64,000 bases of DNA, from the NCBI GenBank assembly GCA_036346355.1, contig CM070581.1, positions 43,171,849-43,235,848 of the forward strand. Direction: 5' to 3'. Position numbers and translations under genes: made by a program. Source of the stretch: Rhipidocladum racemiflorum (taxonomy: Eukaryota; Streptophyta; Magnoliopsida; Poales; Poaceae). Under the pieces are notes generated by a model that saw only the letters and a program-made list of their open reading frames with translations, did not search any database and was not told the origin of the DNA. Of the stretch, positions 33,720 to 44,750 are shown one piece after another (position 1 is the stretch's first letter; every line of letters begins with the position of its first letter).

Positions 33720-34743
33720 CTAGGTTGAAGCGAATCGGGTCGCTCTCGCTGTCTTCTTGGGACAACTGTTGGCAAAGTGTCTGGCTCGTTGCGGTTGTAG
33801 CAGCGTCTCACTGTTCCTTCTTTGACTGCCTCGAGTAAGCGTTTCTAGCGGGGCCGGGTCCGTAGTTTTGATTGACAGGTCTTGGTGCCGGGGATGGTGT
33901 CCTTGTTGCATTCTATGGTTGGAATCAAGAATTGATTTGGTGCAACTCTCGGTATTGCGTTCCCTGGCGTGATCCTTGCTGTTGCATCCTGCGCTTCCTG
34001 TTCTCATCCAGTTCCTTGCGCTTGTCCTCAAGAATAAGCGCCTTATTCACCAACTCTTGGAAATCTGGAAAGGTGTGGGTGATCAACCCTACTTGCAATC
34101 CTGAGTTGAGTCCCTTCATAAAACGAGACTGTCTGGATTTATCTGTCGCTACATCCTCAGGTGCGTAGCGTGCTAGCTGTGTGAACTTGTTCAGGTAGTC
34201 GGCCACTGGCTGATTACCTTGCTTTAATGCTCTGAACTCCTCCTTCTTAAGGTCCATGATTCCTTCAGGCACGTGATACTGTCGGAATGCAGCTGTGAAC
34301 TCTTCCCAAGTGATATCTTGAGGGTTCTCCTGTGTGGCACAGAAGTTCTCCCACCATTCGGCGGCTGTTCCTTCCAGCTGATGAGAAGCGTAGAGTACCT
34401 TCTCATTTCCTATGCATTGAGCTATGTGTAGCTTCCTCTCAATTGATCTTAACCAATCATCGGCCTCCAATGGATTGGCATTCCCAGAGAAAGTGGGTGG
34501 GTGAGTCCTCATGAACTCGACACCTTGTATTCTCAAGCGTGGCCCTGATTAACTTGATTAGCAGTGGCCTGAGCAAAGGACGTGCTGCATTTGTTGCATC
34601 ATAGCATGCATCAACTGAGTCTGAGCAGCAAGAAATGCTCCAAAATTCTGCACATCCAGTGGCGGTGCTGGTGCTCCATCATTGGGGTTTTCTGCTGGGC
34701 GAGAACCACTCCCATTGCTTCCAAAGTTTCCACGGGTGTTCAC
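33720..34743 (-). pseudogene. gag: Nested Tekay gag
   Basis: N-terminal glycine/asparagine/proline-rich segment (34743-34558), then a frame break, then the capsid part 34536-33925 (THPPTFSGNANPLEADDWL, HQLEGTAAEWWENF, QSRFMKGLNSGLQVG), nearly the same as E1. The zinc-knuckle end HFANSCPKK is readable in another frame near 33760. Two or more frameshifts. Confidence 0.9.
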
Positions 34744-35135
34744 CCTCTGTCGATTTACTCTAGGTTTAGAGATGAGAGGGAAACAAGAATGGACAAGTAA
34801 TATGGAACTTATGCGGGGCGAAAGGTGTAGCCTTAAGGTCCAACTTCATTATTTAATAACTTGGTATGGCTGCTTACAATGCCTAAGGGCCTTGCAACAC
34901 ATACTGCACACTCAGCAAGCAATGAAAATCCAAATCGAACTAACACTGGAGTCTAACGCCTAAAGGGTGACTCTTTCTTTTATGACGCGACTCGGCGAAG
35001 GAGTCTCACTAAAGAACCCATGCTCACTCATCGAGAAAACCTCCACGGCCTGGGTGCGGATGCTGCGGCATAGGCGCGAAACGATCGCCATGTCCAGCAA
35101 CTGTGTCATCTGTGGTAGTCGAAGAAGCAGTGTCC

Positions 35136-35740
35136 TCATCGAGATCTGACTCCTCTAGATCTGGCTCGTGTAGCTCGAGCATCGGCTCGGTCCGGTCCGC
35201 ATGCAGTCATCTCCAACTCGTCAATCCTTCGAAGAAGGTGTGCCACATACTCTTGAGCTTCCCGCCATCTGTTCTTCTCTGTCGTGATCTCCTTGCGGGC
35301 CTTCTGTAGCTCCTTGCTTGTATTATCTAGTACATCCTCCTGGGCGACGACAAATCGTGCCAACTGTGTAACCGTGGCATCCTCATCCTGAATCTCCTTC
35401 GGGTCAAGAAGGTTATCGCTTGCTGGTGATAACGGAACACCGTGCTCTCCAACTCTCTAGCGTAGATACGGGTAATGTGCCGCATTGCGCGTCGTGATAC
35501 TTCTTGGATACCCATCTGCAGTGTAGATCTCCGGCAAGGCAGCTGTATCGGGCGATTGCACTGGCCCTTCTTCCTAGCAGGTACCTCAATCCTCACGTCA
35601 CAAGCCTTGATCAATCCCGCATGTCTGATCACTTCCACTTGGTATTGGGGCTTCTCAAAATCTCCGAGAGTCTGTAGCATATGCCAAAGTTCCGCGGCGT
35701 GACCAACTCCCAGATCAACGTAGTTGAACTCTTCCTCCAT
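35136..35740 (-). pseudogene. Leader ORF upstream of Tekay gag, coiled-coil tail
   Basis: About 200 codons in two frames between the primer site and gag. It starts near 35740 (MEEEFNYVDLGVGHAAELW) and continues with a basic, cysteine-containing middle. After a frameshift near 35390 it runs into a charged stretch with heptad-like spacing (ARFVVAQEDVLDN...AQEYVAHLLRRIDELE). I recognise no enzyme domain. An additional ORF before gag is unusual for a chromovirus; it could be a conserved accessory protein or captured sequence. Confidence 0.6.
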
Positions 35741-35940
35741 CTGTCACAAGAGTGCTTTACGTAAGAACTCGGAATTTTTAAATTGTGACAAGGTAAGGGA
35801 AAATTTCAGCAAGAGACAAGAAAAGAGAGAAGGGGATAAGTCGAGATGTCATTTCTTGTCTTCACAAATTTTTAGCTTTAGAAAATAGGTTTTATCCTCA
35901 CTACGACCATTCTAGCTAGGGTTGAGCCTACAGTCAAGTA

Positions 35941-35954
35941 TGGCTCTGATACCA
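35941..35954 (-). other. Nested Tekay primer-binding site (tRNA-iMet)
   Basis: Minus strand TGGTATCAGAGCCA, four bases (TAGG) after the 5' LTR end. Complementary to initiator methionine tRNA. Confidence 0.95.
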
Positions 35955-35958
35955 CCTA

Positions 35959-38900
35959 TGTCGGGACCCCGAATTTGCAAATCCGAACCCTCTGTGTATT
36001 CAGCACTAGTCCAGGAACGCGCTAGTGCACACAGTCTTAACATCGGTAAATATCACAATCATACCATTCGATATTATCAAAGTACTTTATTTAAATAACC
36101 AAACTGGTTACTTGACCTTATGGTCAAGTTACAAATGTATGCCTTGCAAGGCGAAACTTATTCAGAGAAAAATAATAATAGCAGCGGAAAAACAACGAAG
36201 GCAACATCGTGGCGCCATCCAGTATACCACAGGCAACTGACTGGGCTCGCTTCCCTAAGTAGACGGATCCTCTTGGAGTTCCTCCTCCAAAGCTGGTGCA
36301 GTCTCTTCTTCAACTGATATTGTGTTGAGGCAAGGGTGAGTACTTGGTACTCAGCAAGTCATGCACAGAATGCAAGCTAATATACTATATGCATGGCTTG
36401 GTACAAAAGGAATAGCTCAAGGTATATTTGCAGTAAACAGCATTTGAAAAGTAATATAAGTAGATTCGAAAGCAGTAGAAATAAGTAAAGCATAAATAAC
36501 TTTTCAAGAAGTTTAATAAACATTTTCCCCATCCTAAACCATATTTCCATCATCTTCATTACTAAACCAACCCACCTTTCAAACCCAAGTTATTTTTGAG
36601 AAAATCTAACCCTTGACTGTAATTCCCGAGCGATGTCCAATACCGCGGACACGGCTATTCGAATAGATTCTAAACTCTGCAGAGGTTATGCACTTTACCC
36701 ACAAGATACAGTCAAACACCACAAAGGCGAGTTCCCGTAACAAAGCCTTTCGGAAGCCTCAAACAACACAGGTGGTCCTCTCCGGTTCGTGCTCTACACC
36801 ATCCCTTCCCTTAGCCAAGGCGAAGTATGGGACCAACACACCGTTAGATGGGTATCGGCCACGACCACGATACGCTCCCCGTACAATCACACAAACGGTG
36901 TAATTGACACCCTGAGGCTCCACAAGTGAGTCCTTAGCGACTTAGTCAACTAGGGCCGTCCCATTCCAGCCATGTGGTTGCAAGTATGACCCAGTTCAAA
37001 GGCTTGCAAGGTTAAGTCCTTAGAGTGACCAGGGCAAGACTACCCGAAGAACCAAATCAACATTCCCAATGCCACAACTGGCCCACCTGATTACTCTTGC
37101 CACCGCCTGGCCGAAATCATATCAAACCCCGCTTGATTACCATGCACCACGTGCCATCAACATCACATGATACTTTTCCCAAAACAGGTTCAATATATCA
37201 TTAAGTCAATATTAGCATTTGATTGTCCAAAATCATGTCATGAGCACGTAGCAGGTCTAAGCAGTATACTACAACGGTCTAAAACCCATGTTGGCAATTT
37301 GATTATGTCCAACTAGTAAACCACAACTAGGGTGACAAGGGTCATGGCACATACTTTAAATAATCAAGGTGTCATACAGTAAATTGGTATTTATCTAACC
37401 CCCATGTTTAAACAAAGTATCTTTCTAATTGATCTAGCATGCAATAGTTTAAATCAAAATAGATTTCGAAATAGGATCAACATGGTCAAAGCACAACTTG
37501 CCTTCAAAAAGTACTTGTTCTTGGTCTTGAGTTGGATCCTGAGTCAATACTTCTCCTTCGAATCCTTCCGGCACTTCAACGTCTACTCGTAAAGCGTGCA
37601 AATAGCAATACACAAATAAACAATAGGCAAAAACATCCCAAAACTCCAAATAAAATCCATAAACAGAGAGAACATAATTTTCTGGATTTTTAGAAACTGG
37701 AATCGTCAAATTTGGAGTTAAAACGCAAAAGTTATGATTTATTAAAGTTTAAATAATCAATTAAATAATATTACAGAGAAAAACTTTAGTCCAAAAATTA
37801 AATAAAATTCATATTTGGGTAGAACTCAATTTTATACAAATTTAGAAATTTGAATCACTCAAATCGGAGTTGAAACGCAAAAGTTATAAGCGTTTGAAGT
37901 TTGAATCTAAATTTGAATCAATATTTCGAATTAATAAATCATTTTCTTTTTCGGAAATTAATTATTGCGTCATCATGGACACGTGGCAGCACTGGATTGG
38001 TCTGCTGACGTCAGCCGGTCCATGGACTCGGTCCACGCTCGGCTCGGGTCCACCGTGGACTCGGTCCACGACTCTACGTGAGACTGACATGTGGGCCCAC
38101 TCGGGTGACGTCATCGGCGTCGGCGGGGACTCGGCCGCAGTCGACATGTGGGACCCACTGTGACGTCATTGCTGACGTCAGCGCTCGGCTGGGACAGCCG
38201 CTGACATGCGGGCCCGCCATGACGTCAGCGTGACGTCATGGTGTGGTTCGGCTGAGCCGCTGACACGCGGGCCCAGCGTGTCAGCGTCACGCGCGTACGG
38301 CGCTGACCGCGTCGGTCCAACTTCCCGGACGCGTGGCTCGATCTCGGCCGTTGATTTGAAAATCAACGGCGAGGATTAGATCCAGTGTTGACGCGTTTGG
38401 GTTATCGCATTGATTTCGGACCGTTGGATCTAGATCCGATGGTCGAGATTAGATCTGGAAATCGTAACGCAATCTCACCGTGCGATGACGTGGCGTGATC
38501 TCGAGCGTTGGATCTTGATCGGACGGCTGAGAGCTCGCGGTCCGGCGATGGCTTGCGGCGGCGCTCACCGGCGCGAGGACGACGACCTTGCCGACGGCGT
38601 CGGGCGCGCCCGGCGGCGGAGATCCTTCGGTGCGCCTCGTCGCGCGTGAGTCCGGACCGGGGTCAACGGCGCAGAGGACGACGGACGGCGACTTTAACGC
38701 AGCTAAAACCGCGCGAGCGTTACGGCAACTCCGGCGAGCGATTGCGCTGAACGGGCGGCTCGGCGACGTTGTCTGGTCTACGGTGCGCGCTGAAGTTCAG
38801 GTCACGACCGTGGTGGCGGCGCATTAAATAGCAGCCTGCCGGCCTGCGGAACGCACGGAGACCGAGGTCGACACTGCTTTCGACGGCGAGTCCGGCGGCG

Positions 38901-39471
38901 CACGAGAGAGGGTGATCGTGGCACGCGCGACAACCGCTGGATCTCGATCCAACGGTCGCGAGTTTGGGTCCGGTCGGACTCGGCGAGCCGGGCCGCTCGG
39001 TCGGGCTCGGGCTCGGTGGCGTGGCTCAATCGTGGCCGTTGGATCAAGATCCAACGATCCACGCGATTAAGGCTTCGGCCGAGTGGGTTCGGTCGAGTCA
39101 CGTGGCTCGGTCGGACTCGAACTCGAGTCGACTCGAACTCGATCGGATGAACAAGACAAACCCACTCGCATTTTCCAAATGATTTAATATTTAAAATAAT
39201 TCCCGATGAATTCATTTAATTCATTAAAAATAGCAAATGACTCAGAAAAATTCCAGAAAAATTCTGGAAATTACTTTGGATCATTTTGGACTCAAATAAA
39301 ATATTTCCAACAAAATTTTATTTGCAAAATTAAATTCTTTAATTATTTCAAAATGGAATAAATTCAAATAAATTCCAAATAAATCCAAATAAATTCCAGA
39401 AAATTCCAAAAATTCACCAAAGTGCCAAATCACACATGAATTCAAGAAAAGCAAAATTTTGGGGTGTTACA
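35959..39471 (-). repeat. Nested Tekay 5' LTR
   Basis: Same family and orientation as 26781-30275. GC donor at 37501-37496, hairpin at 36353-36337, acceptor CAG ending at 36314 (all minus strand). Differences from the other copy are concentrated in the CpG-rich core (38.0-39.1 kb). Confidence 0.95.
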
Positions 39472-39483
39472 GTTCACCACCAA

Positions 39484-39942
39484 CTAGGAGTCGCCCCGAA
39501 CCGCCAGCCGTCGGATTCCGAGTGATGTGGCGATACGGAGCCCATGGATGAGAGCCTCGTACTCTGCGGCATTGTTCGAGGCCGGGAAGTGAATCCGAAG
39601 GACATACTTCAACCTGTCGCCCTTAGGCGAGATAAGGAGAATTCCTGCCCCTGCTCCTCCAAGCATGAGAGATCCATCGAAGTGCATGATCCAATATTCT
39701 GGCTCTTCTTCCGTGCGGGGAGCCTGGGATTCGGTCCACTCGGCCGTAAAGTCGGCCAAAGCCTGGGACTTGACGGTGGTGCGCGGCTTGAACGAGATGT
39801 CTAAAGCTCCAAGCTCGGCTGCCCACTTTGAAATTCTTCCAGTAGCTTCCCGATTATGGAGGACCTCTCCCACGGGGAAAGAAGTCACTACTGAAATCGA
39901 ATGTCCTTGGAAATAATGCTTCAGCTTCCGTGACGAGATCAA
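39484..39942 (-). pseudogene. pol: Tat pol: RNase H
   Basis: Shows FDGS (first catalytic D), NAAEYEALIHGL (E) and VRGDS (D). The frame stops at TAG right after GDS, seven bases before the Tekay insertion site. The connection part (40274-39939, PVQGEPLLLY) lies upstream in other frames. Confidence 0.9.
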
Positions 39943-40170
39943 AATGGCGTACAGCAGCTTCTGGATTTGAGGGTATCGCGTCTTGGATTCGCCAAAGACT
40001 TACGACAAAATAAACCGGGCGTTGCACGCCGTAGCGGTGTCCCGATTCTTCCCGCTCCACAACTATCACGGGCGGCTACATGAGTTGTCGCCGCTATGTA
40101 GAGCAGGAGAGGTTCACCTTGCACCGGCGAGACTAGAATTGGAGGGGTGGAGAGGAACACCTTGAGCTCT

Positions 40171-41113
40171 TCAAAGGCTTGCTGCGCCTCCGGCCCATTC
40201 AAAGCGGTCCTGCTTCTTGAGGAGCTTGAAGAAAGGCATTCCCCGAACTCCCAACCGGGAGATAAACCTGCCAAGCGCTACCATGCACCCAGTGAGCTTT
40301 TGGACCTCTTTTTGGCTGGCAGGCGGGGCCATCCTTATGATGGCCCCGATTTTCTCCGGGTTCGGCTCGATCCCGCGATGAGAGACAATGAACCCGAGTA
40401 GCTTCCCGGAGGAAACTCCGAAAACACACTTCTCGGGGTTTAGCCTCATCTGGAACACCCTCAGACTTGTGAACGTCTCGGCTAGATCAGAGGTGAGGCT
40501 GTCTTCTGCCTCGGTTTTGACCACTATATCATCCACATAAGCTTCCACATTGCGTCCAAGCTGATGGTGAAAACATCACATATCGCTACCGATAAGTCGC
40601 GCTAGCATTCTTCAGCCCAAACGGCATGGTGATGTAGCAATATGCATCGAACGGAGTGATAAACGAGGTCTTCTCGCAATCCTCCTCTCGAAGCCGTATC
40701 TGATGATAGCCTGAGTAGGCGTCCAGAAAACTAAGTAGTCGGGATCCGGCAGTGGAGTCCACCACCTGATCAATACGGGGGAGACCAAAGGGATCTTTCG
40801 GACAAGCCTTGTTGAGGTCGGTGTAATCAACACACATGCGCCAGCTTTTATTCTTCTTCTGGACAAGGACAGGGTTTGCCAACCAGTCGGGGTGATACAC
40901 TTCTTTGATGAAGCCTGCGGCTAGCAGCTTTGTAATCTCCTCCCTGATGGCTTGTCGGCGGTCTTGGGCGAATCGCCGCAGCCTTTGCTTGACTGGCCTG
41001 GCCGATTGGTCTACATTTAATGCGTGCTCGATCACCTCCCTGGGAACTCCGGGCATGTCCGACGGCTTCCAGGCGAAGACGTCTTTATTCGCCCGTAGGA
41101 AAGTGACGAGCAC
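40171..41113 (-). pseudogene. pol: Tat pol: reverse transcriptase
   Basis: 41113-40586 carries DVFAWKPSDMPGV, KKNKSWRMCVDYTDLNKACPKD and LSFLDAYSGYHQI. After a frameshift near 40580 the frame 40548-40171 carries the catalytic YVDDIVVKT and the GFIVSHRGIE connection. The YTDLNKACPKD and YVDD forms are typical of the Tat lineage. Confidence 0.93.
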
Positions 41114-41145
41114 GTCCTCCTATTTGTCCCCGAGCCCTGTCCCGA

Positions 41146-41733
41146 TCAAGGCGGTTTGCGACGGATCGGACGGGTCGAGGAGGATTCTTTTGGTACCTTC
41201 TTCGGGGCCGATCCCGGGGTTTCGCGCTTTGCGGGTGGGGATGCCGCCTTCCGGCTTCTCGGAATCCGCCTCTCGCCGGATCCCCTCGACCGCCAGCGCC
41301 TCGAGGACTCGGCCATCTCGCAGCTTTCCCTGTCACAGGAAAAAGACTGCTTCATGTCACCGCGCAGAGCGATGATACCACTCGGCCCCGGCATCTTCAA
41401 TGTCAAGTACATGTAGTGGGGTACTGCCATGAACTTGGCCAGCGCTGGTCTCCCCAAGATGGCATGATATGTTGCTGCGAAATCTGCCACCTCGAAGCCA
41501 AGGTTCTCTGTCCGGTAATTCTCCCTTGCGCCGAAAGTGACCGGCAGAGTGATTTGTCCGAGTGGTGTCACTGAAGTTCCAGGTATGACACCGTGGAAAG
41601 GCGACGATCCACGCTTTAGCTCCGACCGTGGAATCCCCATATCGTCAAGGGTTTTGACAAAGAGGACATTGAGCCCGCTCCCGCCGTCGATCAATACCCT
41701 CTTGAGCTTGATGCCGCGGACGACGGGCGCCAA
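41146..41733 (-). pseudogene. pol: Tat pol: protease
   Basis: VLIDGGSGLNVLF contains the DGG form of the aspartic protease active site that is common in Tat elements, followed by FGARENYRTENLGFEVADF and ILGRPALAKFMAVPHYMYLTLKMPG. The C-terminal 60 codons become arginine-rich and look frame-shifted before the RT. Confidence 0.88.
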
Positions 41734-41827
41734 GACGAGAGGATACCGCTCGCGAACGGGACGTGATCCGGGTGATCCGAGCGGTCGTAGGTTATCGCGA
41801 CCTCGGACCAGCGTACATATTAGGCGT

Positions 41828-43718
41828 TTAGCTGCCGCGTAGATGTCCCGGCGGTGAGCTTTTGCTTCCGCTTGGACTCATATGCACCGAGCCCCCGAAT
41901 ATGTAGTTGAGCTCGAGATCGGCTTCCTGATAGTCCTCCTCGGCTTCGGGGGGAGGTGGCTTGTTGGCGGCGTGCCCACTCGGACCTTGTCCAGCCTGCT
42001 TCTTGCTCTTGCGGGCGAACCTCTTTAGGGTGAAGCAGTCCTTGGCGGCATGCCTCCCCTTCGGATGGAAAGGGCAGAGTGAGTTCATAACCTTATCATA
42101 TCCATCCTCTTTGAGGGCGCGAGGGTGAGTTGGTGCAGCGACTGCCACCAGCTCTTCACCCTTGCGCTTCTTTTCTTTCCGCCGGGGGGGGGGGGTTCAG
42201 CCTGATCCTTCCCCTCGTCACGCCGTTCCGCCAGAGCCTCGGAGGCTGAAGCGTAACGGTCCGCTAGGGCGAACAGCTCCCGGACCGACGTCGGTGGCTT
42301 CCGGGACATCTTCTTGATGAGGTCGGGGTCGCTGACTCCCTTCTGGAAGGCAGCTATCACAATCGCATCTGTGACATCCCGAACGGTGCTTTTCCTGTGC
42401 ATGAAGCGCTTGACGAACTCCCGGAGGGGTTCGTTCCTCCTTTGGTGTAGCTGATATAGGTCCCAAGGGGTGCCTGGGCGCTCGTAAGTGCCTTGGAAAT
42501 TTGAAATGAACTGCTCACACAGATCTCCCCAAGAATCTATAGAGTTCGCTGGAAGTCCGGTGAGCCATGCTTGGGCCAGGGGCGAGAGGGTAACCGGTAA
42601 GTAGTTTGCCATTACTGATCCCCATGCCCCGATCGCTGTGAGCATATACTTGTAGCCAAGCCTCCGGGTCCCTCTCACCGTCGAACCTAGTGATGCCTTT
42701 AGGATTAAATCCATCAGGCCAAACCACTCGGCGTAGGTGAGGGGTAAACGCGCGAACCCCTTCAATGACCCCGCGACATCACTCTCGCGGAAGGATGCCG
42801 TAGCGTTCATATTCATCGGCTTGACGGCGTTGTTCCTCCCTTTCTCGGTCGCGGCGCCTAGCGTCGAGGTCTGAACGGAGGTCGCGGTTGATGCTATGTC
42901 GCAAGTCGTCTCCGCGGGGTAGAACATGGTGTGTCTGGCGGGCTTCCCGACCTGACCGGCTGCTGGCCGTCTGGGTCCTCACTGGACCACGTGATGCCTC
43001 CTTTGCTTGGTGGTCGATGCAGGCTCTTGAATAGCCGCCCGTCACCATGGCCTTTACTTGGGCCATGATCGGGGCAACTTGATCACCCGCCCCCAGCATA
43101 GGGGTCAGGGTATCCAGGAGCGTCTTGGAGGCGGCGATATTCTGGCCGTAAGTGCGAAAAATAGCCTGGTCCCCATTTTGGCTTGCAATGTCTTCATTGA
43201 CAGCCCGGCGCGGTCCCGAGAATACGCCAGCTGGCCAGTTCAGTTGCTCGGCCACCTTCCAAGTCGGCGGCGGCCGAGGTGTCGAGGCGCTGCTGCGAAT
43301 CCGCCCGTGAGCCCTCGATTATGCAGACTCTACGGAAATTCCAGCAGCTCTCTAGGCTTTCTTCTGACTCGGCCGCTGAGCTGGGTGAGCCTGAAGTAGA
43401 TAACTCCATGCGCTCGGAGGTGCAGAGTGGTTTGGCGACGAGAACCCCCACCATTCGCACCTCGGCGTCTTCGAGTCCGACTCCCAGGCCGGAATGGGCC
43501 TTCGGTTCCCCATTCGGCATTTTAGAGCACGAGACAGGGGGACCCTCCGATCGGCGCGGAAGTCGTGGCGATGGCTCGCCGGAAACCTCACCGCGTTGCA
43601 GCACGGTTCCCTTAGAGAGGGAAAGGCTTCCGAGGTCGTTGGAGATGAAGGTCAGGCTTCCGAAACGGAAGACCTGGCCCGGGAAGAAGGCTGTGGAGGC
43701 TTCGCTCGTCGTAGCCAT
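41828..43718 (-). pseudogene. gag: Tat gag
   Basis: ATG at 43718 (MATTSEAS) starts a serine-rich N-terminal region. Frame changes near 43230 and 42800 lead into the capsid (AEWFGLM near the start, SWGDLCEQFISNFQGTYERP, LREFVKRFMHRK). The last frame, 42148-41828, has CPFHPKGRHAAKDC, a zinc-knuckle-like stretch. Three frame changes; a run of ten G (42184-42193 on the plus strand as read) may be one slippage site. Confidence 0.88.
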
Positions 43719-43745
43719 CAAGCTTGACGAAGATCTTGACACAAG

Positions 43746-43763
43746 CCCCTACCTGGCGCGCCA
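43746..43763 (-). other. Tat primer-binding site
   Basis: Minus strand TGGCGCGCCAGGTAGGGG, two bases after the 5' LTR. Element D has the same site with one change (57114-57131). The tRNA is probably arginine, by analogy with RIRE2/Ogre-type elements; I could not check a tRNA sequence. Confidence 0.8.
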
Positions 43764-43765
43764 AT

Positions 43766-44338
43766 TGTCGACGATCGGTTTCGCCGGCAATGAGATTTGT
43801 GATTCTAGGGGATTTGTGCGGGATCTGAGCTTGATGGTAACACAGGATGCAAGGGAGATCTGTGTTTAGACAGGTTCGGGCTCTCTCGGAGGAGATAATA
43901 CCCTAGTCTTGTGTTCTTGGATATCTTGTGTATTATATTTTTCTTCTCCCTCCTCCCCTTATATACTGGGGGAAGGATACATGACAGATGGGCGCCACCG
44001 GGCCCTGAACATGGTGGCCTGGCCGACATGTACTTGGTCCTTATTGGCGCTGGCGCTCTACGTCTTGGAGAGGTGGTTATGCTTTCCCTGACCCACGCCG
44101 CGCCTGTCGAGTTCCGGCATCCGCAGCTCGGCGATGTCGGTGCATGCTTCGTTCTTGGCGGGTTGTTCAGGCGTGGCGCGAAGCTTCCCCGAAGGATCGG
44201 GAGTTGCCTTGGGGAACAAGTCGAAAACCTCCTCCGGGCCCGTCGTGGCGCTTCTGGACTTTGGGCTTTCTACTCCGCCCATCGAGCCCAGTCGGGTGTA
44301 GGCCCCTCCTGCGGGACCCATGTCTCTGACATCCCACA
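43766..44338 (-). repeat. Tat element 5' LTR
   Basis: 573 bases, TGTCGACGATCGG...ACATCCCACA on the plus strand, followed by the right AGATG. Minus-strand TATATAAG near 43958-43966. Confidence 0.94.
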
Positions 44339-44343
44339 AGATG

Positions 44344-44750
44344 GAATTGGCTACATGATATATGATCACTTGCCATGCTTTTATGATTACCAATGATATG
44401 ATGAGCATGTTTATTATGTTATGATGCCATGTGTTAATATGTGAGTTAAACATGATGTTGGCATAATTGCATACATAACATGTTACATGGCCCGGGCGGT
44501 GAGAAAGTCATATCTAATCCGGGAAGGTCGGTGAGAAAGATGTGACTAATCTGGAGAGCCAATGAGTAAGTCCTACATCGTGATTCCATTCACCGCGGTG
44601 AACGGAAGCGAGGAGTAGGCACCCTCCATCTTCGGGATGGGAGGGGGGAGAGGGTGCACACCGACGGGTGTGTACTCAACCATACCGGTATGAGTTTCCA
44701 AGGAGACATGAGCATTGCATTGCATTGCATACACAATGATGATGATAATG
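44344..44750 (+). repeat. LARD B 3' LTR, part 2
   Basis: Continues the B LTR exactly where part 1 stopped (GAATTGGCTACATG...) and ends with TAATG, the left target duplication of LARD C. Contains two copies of the CGGTGAGAAAG motif (44498, 44530). Confidence 0.95.

Larger units (their letters stand above)
26781..39471 (-). mobile_element. Complete Tekay-like Ty3/gypsy element inserted in Tat pol
   Basis: Two LTRs (26781-30275 and 35959-39471), exact target duplication GTTCA (26776-26780, 39472-39476), tRNA-iMet primer site, leader ORF, gag, protease, RT, RNase H, integrase and chromodomain-like tail, polypurine tract, all on the minus strand. It interrupts Tat pol between RNase H and integrase. 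LTRs differ by scattered substitutions and small indels (3495 and 3513 bases). Coding regions carry stops and frameshifts. Confidence 0.96.
15818..44338 (-). mobile_element. Tat-lineage (RIRE2-like) Ty3/gypsy element with antisense gene
   Basis: LTRs at 15818-16368 and 43766-44338 and an exact 5-bp target duplication AGATG (15813-15817, 44339-44343). The minus-strand order is primer site, gag, protease, RT, RNase H, integrase, then two plus-strand (antisense) genes, a 3' minisatellite, polypurine tract and 3' LTR. Without its two insertions it is about 12.4 kb. Antisense extra ORFs between pol and the 3' LTR are known in the Tat lineage. Every coding part carries stops or frameshifts. Confidence 0.93.
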
